Shown here piece by piece: positions 15,295 through 21,377 of a stretch of 22,561 nucleotides of DNA; positions within the stretch are counted from its first letter, which is position 1, and the number at the start of each line of letters is the position of its first letter. The stretch comes from Spirochaetota bacterium. GTDB taxonomy: Bacteria > Spirochaetota > Spirochaetia > Treponematales > Rectinemataceae. The translations under genes were made by a program, and so were the position numbers. The notes beneath the pieces are model-generated. The model searched no databases. It had not been told where the DNA came from and worked only from the letters and a program-made list of their open reading frames with translations. The DNA lies in contig JAEZSM010000090.1 of assembly GCA_023421875.1 (NCBI GenBank), forward strand, positions 1 through 22,561. The letters run 5' to 3'.

Positions 15295-16240
15295 GTGGCG
15301 TGCCCGGTCCACAGTCGGCCGGTTTTTGAATAACTTCTGAAGAAATTTCCTTTTCCATATAATGAATCACCCGATATTTTTTTACAAAGCCACTGGGCCT
15401 GTAGGTCATCTTGGCCTGGCGCAGACCCTCGTTGCCCAGATCCTGTTCCCTATTGATCAGCTTGAAATACTTGGGCAGGGATTGAGCGAAGGCCTGGTTC
15501 ATGAACTGATAGATACCCTTGTATCGGTCGCAGGCCTTTTCAAAGTGAATGGCGAACATCGATCCCTTGGCCATAGGCTCGCCCAGACACCAGCCCACCG
15601 GTTCGTCTTCGATATAGTAGACAGCGCCCCGCATACCGAGCTGGGAATGCAGTTCGATCCCTTCCCTAGCCGAGACATAATCGCCATCGAAACCCTTGGA
15701 AGCCCTCCACGCTTCCAGCACCGTAAGAGCGTCGCCGGTACGGGAAGCGTTCAAGGGGCGCTGGATGCATTCGAATGAGTTTATGAAGCCGTTTACCAGA
15801 TTCCGCTTCTTGTGGTATTCCCTGCCGCTCAATTCAGCCAGGTCCTGCCTCTGGTACAGGTAATCGAAATTGTCCCTGTCCTCCCACACCTCGTAGCCCC
15901 GCCCTTCCAAGTCTATCCTGTGCTGGGCGGCCTGGGTCTCGGAGAGGTTTTTCATGTAGTCATGACTTTCCATCAGTCTATCGAACAGGGCCTTGTCGGG
16001 GAAACAGCAGGGAAGATAGAAAAAACGCTTTCCGTCTTTAGCCCCGCTTATGATCAGTCCACCATCGGCTATCCGGGATACCGTATAACCATAGACATGG
16101 CGAAACAGGTAGAGGTTGGAAAAGCTGAACTCGGAGATGCCTTCTTTTAATAGGTTGAGGGCTGGATACATTTCCTGCTTCATCGCCAGCGAAATGGGAG
16201 CGAACTCGGGATACGGGGGTATTGAATGATTATTATTCAT
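15284..16240 (-). CDS. DUF2156 (phosphatidylglycerol lysyltransferase C-domain / GNAT-like) protein
   Basis: The 318-residue soluble protein resembles the DUF2156 family, which has the double-GNAT fold of the catalytic domain of MprF-type lipid aminoacyltransferases but lacks the membrane part. Diagnostic stretches are EFSFSNLYLFRHVYGY near the N-terminus, a FYLPCCFP segment, VYYIEDEPVGWCLGEP in the middle, and NREQDLGNEGLRQAKMTYRP near the C-terminus. Such proteins may transfer an amino-acyl or acyl group to an unknown acceptor. It is followed with an 11-nt overlap by a nucleotidyltransferase, so the two likely act in one pathway, perhaps modifying an envelope sugar or lipid (inference). No Shine-Dalgarno sequence precedes ATG 16240; a promoter ends 7 nt upstream. 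Confidence 0.8.
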   Translation of the reverse strand: MNNNHSIPPYPEFAPISLAMKQEMYPALNLLKEGISEFSFSNLYLFRHVYGYTVSRIADGGLIISGAKDGKRFFYLPCCFPDKALFDRLMESHDYMKNLSETQAAQHRIDLEGRGYEVWEDRDNFDYLYQRQDLAELSGREYHKKRNLVNGFINSFECIQRPLNASRTGDALTVLEAWRASKGFDGDYVSAREGIELHSQLGMRGAVYYIEDEPVGWCLGEPMAKGSMFAIHFEKACDRYKGIYQFMNQAFAQSLPKYFKLINREQDLGNEGLRQAKMTYRPSGFVKKYRVIHYMEKEISSEVIQKPADCGPGTPHAC

Positions 16241-16276
16241 TGTCTCGATGATACGCTCGCCGGAGCTCTAGGACAA
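16241..16276 (-). promoter_or_regulatory. Promoter of the DUF2156/nucleotidyltransferase unit, predicting a leaderless mRNA
   Basis: On the minus strand TTGTCC (16276-16271) and TATCAT (16253-16248) are 17 bp apart; matches are four and five of six. The predicted start of transcription is at about 16241, one base before the ATG. The 7 nt between contain no Shine-Dalgarno sequence. Confidence 0.6.
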
Positions 16277-16341
16277 GCAGGCCAGGATTCCTTAAGGCGG
16301 CACCGCGTGTTTCGTCCTGCAGAAGGAGCGTCTGGCATCGG

Positions 16342-16371
16342 TTGCGCCGCTGGCCGTTTTATGGGCATACT
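16342..16371 (+). promoter_or_regulatory. Promoter of pepT, predicting a leaderless mRNA
   Basis: TTGCGC (16342-16347) and CATACT (16366-16371) are 18 bp apart. The -10 box ends 9 nt before ATG 16381, so transcription should start about 3 nt before it. No Shine-Dalgarno sequence is present. Confidence 0.5.
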
Positions 16372-16380
16372 TTAGCAACC

Positions 16381-17637
16381 ATGAGCAAGCATAAAGAAGC
16401 CCTTTCTAAGCCCTATGTTTCCGGTTTGGTCGAAAGATTCCTTCGCTACGCGAAAATCGACACCCAGAGCGATCGCCATATCGAGGAAATCCCCTCCACA
16501 AAGACTCAGTGGAACCTCGCCCATCTCTTGATGGACGAACTTAAGTCCCTGGGCATTTCCGATGTAAGCCTGGACGAGCACTGCTACATCATCGCCAGAC
16601 TGCCGGCATCCCCGGGCTTGGAGAATAAACCAGTCGTCGGCCTTATGGCACACATGGACACAGCCAGCGACGTGCCGGGATCGGAGGTCCGGCCTCGTCT
16701 CATCGAAGGGTACGACGGCAAGGCTCTCAAGCTCGCCGCCGAAGGCCGGCTCGACCCCGCGGAGTACCCTGATCTTGCCGACCATGCCGGCGACAGCATC
16801 ATCGTCACCGACGGCAGTACCCTTCTCGGCGCCGACGACAAGGCCGGCCTGGCCGAAATAATGACGAGCGTCGAATGGCTGACAAGCCATCCTGAAATCA
16901 AGCACGGTCCCATCGAGGTATTCTTCACCCCCGACGAGGAAACCGGTAAAGGCATGAATCTCTTCCCCCTCAAAAAGGTCAAGGCTGTCGCCTGCTACAC
17001 CTTCGATGGCGGCAAGGCCGCTGAGATCGAGGCCGAATGCTTCAACGCCTACCAGGTGCGGGCTGAATTCACAGGCAAGGTCATCCATATCGGCGCCGCC
17101 CGGGGCAAACTGGCCAACGCAACAGCCATGGCCTGCCACTTTGTCTCGATGCTCCCCAGATCCGAAAGCCCCGAGGCTACCGACAACTGGTATGGCTACT
17201 ATTGCCCCATAGAGATCCAAGGTTCCATGGAAAAGGCGACGGTGGACATTTTCCTCCGGGATTTTTCCGCCCAGGGCATGGAGCAGCGTATCAATGCCGT
17301 AAAATCCTTTGCGGCGGCGGTGGAAGCCCAGTTCCCGCTTGGCAGGGTAAGCCTGGAGGTCAAGAAGCAGTACCTCAACATGAAAGAAAAGCTCGACCAG
17401 AACCCGGCGGTGCTTGAAAAGCTTGCCGAGGCTATACGCCAGGCCGGAGCCGAGCCAGTCATCAGACCCATCCGGGGCGGCACAGACGGTTCCAGACTCA
17501 CCGAAATGGGCATCCCTACCCCCAATGTCTTTACCGGAGGGTACAACTACCATTCCAAGCATGAGTGGGCTTCGGTGGCGGAAATGTCTCTGGCGGTACA
17601 GAGCGCCCTCAACCTTTTAAACCTTTGGGCCCAGTAA
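16381..17637 (+). CDS. pepT: Peptidase T (aminotripeptidase, M20B)
   Basis: The 418-residue cytoplasmic zinc peptidase removes the N-terminal residue of tripeptides. It has the complete M20B di-zinc site: GLMAHMDTASDVPG with His91 and Asp93, LLGADDKAG with the bridging Asp (152/153), FTPDEETGKG with Glu186-Glu187, CYTFDGG with Asp209, and NYHSKHEW with His391/His394. The RGGTDGSRL substrate-binding segment is present, as is the dimerisation insert. Length is normal for PepT (about 408-420). The frame opens upstream at a TTG (16342), but that codon is inside the -35 box; ATG 16381 gives the expected N-terminus. It is divergent from the DUF2156 unit across 140 bp holding both promoters. It likely serves peptide use after oligopeptide uptake. 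Confidence 0.96.
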   Translation: MSKHKEALSKPYVSGLVERFLRYAKIDTQSDRHIEEIPSTKTQWNLAHLLMDELKSLGISDVSLDEHCYIIARLPASPGLENKPVVGLMAHMDTASDVPGSEVRPRLIEGYDGKALKLAAEGRLDPAEYPDLADHAGDSIIVTDGSTLLGADDKAGLAEIMTSVEWLTSHPEIKHGPIEVFFTPDEETGKGMNLFPLKKVKAVACYTFDGGKAAEIEAECFNAYQVRAEFTGKVIHIGAARGKLANATAMACHFVSMLPRSESPEATDNWYGYYCPIEIQGSMEKATVDIFLRDFSAQGMEQRINAVKSFAAAVEAQFPLGRVSLEVKKQYLNMKEKLDQNPAVLEKLAEAIRQAGAEPVIRPIRGGTDGSRLTEMGIPTPNVFTGGYNYHSKHEWASVAEMSLAVQSALNLLNLWAQ

Positions 17638-17711
17638 GCAGTGTAGTTGGGCTCCGCTAAAAGCCGGGCTGTAGGAGTTTTTTCTTTACAGAATTACAAT
17701 CACAAGGTAGA

Positions 17712-17724
17712 ATTGTACTACAAT
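17712..17724. promoter_or_regulatory. Operator-like palindrome ATTGTA-C-TACAAT
   Basis: A perfect 6-1-6 inverted repeat (ATTGTACTACAAT) lies 89 bp before the GNAT-like gene. A related half (TTACAATCA) lies 12 bp upstream, at 17694-17702. The form is typical of operators for small dimeric repressors, including some GntR-family proteins. The regulator is unknown and none is encoded next to it. Confidence 0.4.
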
Positions 17725-17767
17725 CCTGCAATTTCACGAAAATTGCCAAAAAGATGGGCCTGTTTGC

Positions 17768-17808
17768 TTGCAGAGTTGCCAAAACTGTTCATACTTGTTC
17801 TTAAGGAA
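17768..17808 (+). promoter_or_regulatory. Promoter and Shine-Dalgarno sequence of the GNAT-like gene
   Basis: TTGCAG (17768-17773) and CATACT (17790-17795) are 16 bp apart. AAGGAA (17803-17808) lies 5 nt before ATG 17814. The predicted leader is about 12 nt and just contains the Shine-Dalgarno sequence. Confidence 0.45.
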
Positions 17809-17813
17809 ATTTA

Positions 17814-18401
17814 ATGCAAGAACATGTCGACACCCAGGAACTTGAGAAGGCCGCCGGCCGGACCGGAGTCTTTAAGGCTGTCGAAATAGATCTGCTGCAC
17901 GAAACCTTGTTGTCCTGGAAAAATTCACCCGGCGATCCTTACACCGTCCTCGAGCTGCGGGACGGCAAAAGCCTGGTCGCCTTTGCCATTATAAGCAGGA
18001 TCAGCGGGCGTGAATCTACCTACGACATCCGCTACCTCGTCGTGGACCGGGACTACCGCTCCACCGAGGGTGGAAAGCACCTGCTCCAGCTTATCGACGA
18101 CGAACTGCTGGCAAACAGCAGCTATGCTGTCATCCGCCTCGAAAGCTCCGGTCTCAAGCTCTTGAACATCGGCCCCGATACCCTGACCGAAGCCGGCTAC
18201 AAGATAATCGGCCACATAGAAAGCTACTACGGCGAAAACAACGACTACTACTACCTAATCAAAACCGCCTATCGGAACCCACCCAAGTTTACCAAGCCCG
18301 AATCCCCGGTATCCGAAGATGGATCCAGCGATGCCAAGCCGGTAGATTCTTCACCCCACGGCGAGAATGCCGCAGGACAGGATGTGACGGACCCGGCCTA
18401 G
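17814..18401 (+). CDS. GNAT-like acetyltransferase with disordered tail
   Basis: The 195-residue protein has the GNAT fold signature in residues about 45-110: a strand (VAFAIISRIS), then YLVVDRDYRSTEGGKHLLQLI, the acetyl-CoA loop region, followed by YAVIRLESS. The pyrophosphate loop is degenerate: the canonical R/Q-x-x-G-x-G/A reads R-S-T-E-G-G here, so acyl-CoA binding is not certain. Residues about 120-150 (YKIIGHIESYYGENNDYYYLIK) fit the last GNAT strands. The final 45 residues are rich in Pro, Ser, Asp and Glu and probably disordered. Substrate unknown. It is monocistronic as far as can be seen, with its own promoter and Shine-Dalgarno sequence, and is followed by a tRNA gene. Confidence 0.65.
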   Translation: MQEHVDTQELEKAAGRTGVFKAVEIDLLHETLLSWKNSPGDPYTVLELRDGKSLVAFAIISRISGRESTYDIRYLVVDRDYRSTEGGKHLLQLIDDELLANSSYAVIRLESSGLKLLNIGPDTLTEAGYKIIGHIESYYGENNDYYYLIKTAYRNPPKFTKPESPVSEDGSSDAKPVDSSPHGENAAGQDVTDPA

Positions 18402-18436
18402 AGATAGTGCCACAGCCCTTAAACCTCGGTCAGCGC

Positions 18437-18466
18437 TTGATTCATATTGCCCCGACCTGTTATAGT
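18437..18466 (+). promoter_or_regulatory. Promoter of tRNA-Thr
   Basis: TTGATT (18437-18442) and TATAGT (18461-18466) are 18 bp apart, ending 13 nt before the mature tRNA. This gives a short 5' leader for RNase P removal. Confidence 0.5.
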
Positions 18467-18479
18467 CCTCCCGGTACGG

Positions 18480-18552
18480 GCCAAGGTAGCTCACCAGGCA
18501 GAGCGGCGCACTCGTAATGCGCAGGTACCGGGTTCGATTCCCGGCCTTGGCT
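18480..18552 (+). tRNA. tRNA-Thr (anticodon CGU)
   Basis: A complete 73-nt cloverleaf folds without mismatches: acceptor GCCAAGG/CCTTGGC, D-stem GCTC/GAGC, anticodon stem GCGCA/TGCGC with loop CTCGTAA, and T-stem CCGGG/CCCGG with loop TTCGATT. The anticodon CGT (18513-18515) reads ACG codons. The discriminator base is T (18552), allowed for threonine. The 3' CCA is not encoded and must be added. No terminator is visible after it, so read-through into the membrane-protein gene 63 nt downstream is possible. Confidence 0.97.
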
Positions 18553-18615
18553 ATAGCTTCCTTCATTAAATTCGACATGATAACCGGATTTTCAGGATAG
18601 ACAGGAATAATCCCC

Positions 18616-18975
18616 ATGTATAAATCGGCAATGGCTATAAGCGTTTTCGGCGTATTCCTCCTCATCTGGATGAGTCTCGGTATAGGGATCATCGGTGAGG
18701 ATGGCAATCCGACAAACGTCGTATATGCCACAGTGGTGGTGATAGGGATCATCGGGACAATTCTGAGCCGCAGGAAGCCCGCCGGCATGGCCCTCACCCT
18801 CTTTACCATGGCCCTCGCCCAGGCGGTCATAGCGATCATCGCGATACTGCTCAAGGCCGGCATGCCCTGGAGCCCGCCAGCCGAGCTGCTTGGGCTCAAC
18901 GGCATTTTCATCGTCCTATTTACCGCCGCCGGGCTTCTCTTCCGCCGCGCGCGGCGTCATGTGCACAAGGCGTAA
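18616..18975 (+). CDS. Small four-helix membrane protein of unknown function
   Basis: This 119-residue protein is almost entirely membrane-embedded. Four hydrophobic helices lie at about residues 5-26, 34-50, 57-79 and 90-109, with a basic C-terminal tail (RRARRHVHKA) and a basic SRRK loop between helices 2 and 3, consistent with cytoplasmic positions for these parts. I recognise no family motif. AGGAA (18603-18607) lies 8 nt before the ATG. No clear promoter lies between it and the upstream tRNA gene, so it may be read through from the tRNA promoter. Codon use looks like that of its neighbours and hydrophobic segments are regular, so it is probably a real gene. Confidence 0.75.
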   Translation: MYKSAMAISVFGVFLLIWMSLGIGIIGEDGNPTNVVYATVVVIGIIGTILSRRKPAGMALTLFTMALAQAVIAIIAILLKAGMPWSPPAELLGLNGIFIVLFTAAGLLFRRARRHVHKA

Positions 18976-19014
18976 AAAGACCAGGGCAGTGACGGGTATT
19001 GTCTTTCGCGTTAT

Positions 19015-19087
19015 GCGATATAATTTTTAAAATATAGATATTTTTTATGTTTTTCGATTGACACTGCTAGGATTGGCTGAATACAAT
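19015..19087 (+). promoter_or_regulatory. Strong promoter with AT-rich upstream element for the FMN/FAD reductase
   Basis: A consensus -35 TTGACA (19058-19063) and TACAAT (19082-19087) are 18 bp apart; the predicted start is about 19094. Directly upstream, 19015-19055 is nearly all A/T with runs of T and A, resembling an UP element. This is the strongest-looking promoter in the window. Confidence 0.75.
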
Positions 19088-19092
19088 CACGC

Positions 19093-19121
19093 GAGTATAA
19101 AATAAATATTTATACATACTC
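19093..19121 (+). repeat. Inverted repeat from the transcription start to the Shine-Dalgarno sequence
   Basis: GAGTAT (19093-19098) and ATACTC (19116-19121) are perfect arms around 17 nt. Inside is a second, offset palindrome, ATAAATATTTAT (19102-19113). The repeat begins at the predicted transcription start and ends 2 nt before GGAGG (19124-19128). It may be an operator or a leader hairpin. Confidence 0.55.
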
Positions 19122-19132
19122 ACGGAGGTTCT

Positions 19133-21196
19133 ATGAGAAAGCTGTCAGTGAAAAGTTTCGCAGCAGTGGCAATGGCACTCCTCATCGCAGGATGTACATC
19201 GAATGCAGCGAAGGTCTCAGCCCCGATGGACGGTACCTATGAAGGCACCGGTCGTGGCATGCAAGGACCTATCACGGTCCAGGTCGTGGTAGCCGATGCC
19301 AAGATAGCATCGGTGGGTATTCTTTCATCGAAAGAGACCCCCAACATCGCAAAGGTGGCGCTGGAGCGGATTCCTGCGCGCATCGTAGAAACCCAGAGCC
19401 TCAAGGTCGACACGGTTACAGGCGCTACCATCGCCAGCAACGGCATCAAGAACGCCGTAGCCGACGCCGCCGCGAAAGCCGGATTCGACGTGGACGCGCT
19501 CAGGAAAAAGGAAGTCAAGGTAACGCCCCGGGCTCCCGAAACATGGAACACTGACGTTCTGGTAATCGGCGCGGGCGGCGCGGGCTTGAGCGCTGCCATC
19601 AGCGCGGCACAGTTGGGAACGAAGGTGATTCTCATCGAGAAGAGCTCCTTCATCGGCGGCAACTCCATGGTAGCCGGCGCGGCCTATAACGCGGTCGACC
19701 CGGAAGCCCAATCCACCATGAAGCTCACCGGAGCCCAAAAATCCTCAATGGATTCCTACCTCGCCCTGGATCCAGCGGATCCCAGCCTTAAATTCGATAG
19801 ATACCCCGAGTGGAAGCCCGTATTGGATCAGCTCAAGGCAGACATTAAGGCATTCTATGCGGCGAACAAGGCCAAGACGGTAGGCGTCGATATGCCCGGC
19901 TTCGATGCCATCTCCCTCCATATGTGGCATATTTACACCGGCGGTCTCAGGCAGCTTACCGACGGCAGCTGGATCGCCCCCAGACTCGATTTAGCCAGTA
20001 AGCTGGCCGAAAGCGCCCTGGCCAGCCTGAAGTGGATGGACAGCCTCGGCCTCGAGGCTCAGTACGGAGCAACCTCCCTGCACGGCCGTGCGACGGGTCT
20101 TTCCACCGTCCTCGGCGCCATGTGGCCCCGCACCCATAGCTTCATGTCTGGCGCCGACCGGATACCGCAGCTAGAAAAGAAAGCCCTCGAGTTCGGCGTA
20201 AAGATCTATACCGAAACTAAGGGAACCGAGCTGCTGGCTGGAGCAGGCGGCAAGGTAGTAGGCGCCAAGGCAGTACAGGCCGACGGCACGCAGATCACCA
20301 TAAACACCGCGAAGGGTGTCGTGCTCGCTTCCGGCGGTTACTGCGCGAATCCAGCTATGGTCAAGCAATACGACAAGTACTGGGGCGCAGATCTATCCAC
20401 CAGGACCCTCTCCACCAACGTGGGCACCAACACCGGCGACGGCATCGTCATGGCGGAAAAGCTTGGCGCGTCCCTCTTCGGTATGGAAGTATCCCAGATG
20501 ATGCCCTCCTCCTCCCCCACCAAGGGAACCATGACCGACGGTATCTGGGGCGACGCAGCCGAGCAGATTTGGATCGACGGTAAAGGCAACCGCTTCGTGG
20601 ACGAGTATGCCGAACGGGACGTTCTCGCTAAAGGTTCTCTCAAGCTGGATGGAGGAATTTTCTACATCATTTATGCAGGACGCGGCGCCGTGAACAAGCC
20701 CGAGGAAATGCTCAAGGGAGCCCCCTTAGACGCAAGACTAAAAGCCATGGTCGACGGCGGACATGTATGGTGGGGCAACACCCTGGCCGAGCTGGCCGCC
20801 GCCACTGCCAAGCCTGCCGCAGGCGTAGCTCCGGCCTTCACCGAAGCAGCGCTGCGCGCCACCATCGAAAAATACAACAAAGCAGTGGCTGAACAGAATG
20901 ATACCGAGTTCGGAAAAGGCGTCATCGCTGGCGCCATCGACCTCGCAGCTGTCGACGCCGACCCCAACCTGGGTCTGGCGATCAGCCCCCGCAAGTCTTC
21001 CCTCCATCACACGATGGGCGGTGTCTTGATTGACACCGAAACCCGCGTGCTCGACGCCAAGGGCAACCCGATCCCCGGGCTCTGGGCAGCCGGAGAAGTC
21101 ACCGGAGGCATCCATGCGGGCAACCGCCTGGGCGGCAACGCGATCGCCGACATCTTCACCTTTGGCCGTATAGCCGGACTGAACGCGGCGAAGTAA
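19133..21196 (+). CDS. FMN-binding/FAD enoate reductase lipoprotein (fumarate/urocanate reductase family)
   Basis: The 687-residue protein has a lipoprotein signal (LLIAG-C, Cys21). Residues about 30-112 are an FMN-binding domain with the flavinylation motif DTVTGAT (93-99; Thr99 would carry FMN covalently by ApbE). Residues about 140-687 are the FAD domain of flavocytochrome c: VLVIGAGGAGLSAA (142-155) and IGGNSMVAGAA; active-site candidates are Arg495 (AERD), His625 (LHHTMGG) and Arg665 (GNRLGGNAIADIFTFGRIAG). No heme domain is present. It should reduce an alpha,beta-unsaturated acid outside the cytoplasmic membrane as a respiratory electron acceptor. A fumarate-binding His of Shewanella Fcc3 appears to be Met (456-457), so the substrate may not be fumarate. 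GGAGG lies 4 nt before ATG; no partner genes flank it. Confidence 0.92.
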   Translation: MRKLSVKSFAAVAMALLIAGCTSNAAKVSAPMDGTYEGTGRGMQGPITVQVVVADAKIASVGILSSKETPNIAKVALERIPARIVETQSLKVDTVTGATIASNGIKNAVADAAAKAGFDVDALRKKEVKVTPRAPETWNTDVLVIGAGGAGLSAAISAAQLGTKVILIEKSSFIGGNSMVAGAAYNAVDPEAQSTMKLTGAQKSSMDSYLALDPADPSLKFDRYPEWKPVLDQLKADIKAFYAANKAKTVGVDMPGFDAISLHMWHIYTGGLRQLTDGSWIAPRLDLASKLAESALASLKWMDSLGLEAQYGATSLHGRATGLSTVLGAMWPRTHSFMSGADRIPQLEKKALEFGVKIYTETKGTELLAGAGGKVVGAKAVQADGTQITINTAKGVVLASGGYCANPAMVKQYDKYWGADLSTRTLSTNVGTNTGDGIVMAEKLGASLFGMEVSQMMPSSSPTKGTMTDGIWGDAAEQIWIDGKGNRFVDEYAERDVLAKGSLKLDGGIFYIIYAGRGAVNKPEEMLKGAPLDARLKAMVDGGHVWWGNTLAELAAATAKPAAGVAPAFTEAALRATIEKYNKAVAEQNDTEFGKGVIAGAIDLAAVDADPNLGLAISPRKSSLHHTMGGVLIDTETRVLDAKGNPIPGLWAAGEVTGGIHAGNRLGGNAIADIFTFGRIAGLNAAK

Positions 21197-21221
21197 AAGT
21201 TTTTAGTTCGCTTGTACTAGC

Positions 21222-21261
21222 AAGCCCCGCCCCCGCTTTGCCGGGGGCGGGGCTTTTATTT
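21222..21261 (+). terminator. Strong intrinsic terminator of the reductase gene
   Basis: A perfect 14-bp stem (21222-21235 with 21242-21255), nearly all G-C, closes a 6-nt loop CTTTGC and is followed by a T-rich tail (TTATTT) that continues the T residues of the stem end. It starts 26 nt after the stop codon. Confidence 0.93.
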
Positions 21262-21294
21262 CACTTTACCGATCACCGCCATGGATAGTGTTGC

Positions 21295-21321
21295 TCGCCT
21301 ATTGATCTGAATCGTAGGCGA
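21295..21321. repeat. 7-bp inverted repeat between the reductase and MATE genes
   Basis: TCGCCTA (21295-21301) and TAGGCGA (21315-21321) are perfect arms with a 13-nt loop. It lies 57 bp beyond the end of the MATE gene. No T-run follows on either strand, so a terminator role is weak. Nothing else is recognised between 21262 and 21377. Confidence 0.3.
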
Positions 21322-21377
21322 CAAGAAAACAGGAAGCGCATGATCACTATGAAAATCCTGTTATCCTTTCCGATTTC

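Noticed and set aside
15295..15312. GTG start at 15312 for the nucleotidyltransferase
   Set aside because: Possible, but ATG 15294 gives a shorter overlap with the upstream stop and neither start has a Shine-Dalgarno sequence; ATG was preferred.
16342..16380. TTG start giving pepT 13 extra residues
   Set aside because: The TTG is part of the predicted -35 box, and PepT proteins begin at the position of ATG 16381.
16372..17562. Long antisense open frame (396 residues) within pepT
   Set aside because: It is a mirror of GC-rich pepT codons; the translation shows no domain, and pepT on the other strand has a complete catalytic site.
17649..17685. Intrinsic terminator after pepT (CTCC...GGAG followed by six T)
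   Set aside because: The stem is only 4-5 bp with a loop of about 18 nt; the T-run is suggestive but the hairpin is too weak to call.
18999..19024. Second promoter TTGTCT...TATAAT before the reductase gene
   Set aside because: The spacer is only 14 bp, outside the working range; the TATAAT is better explained as part of the AT-rich upstream element.
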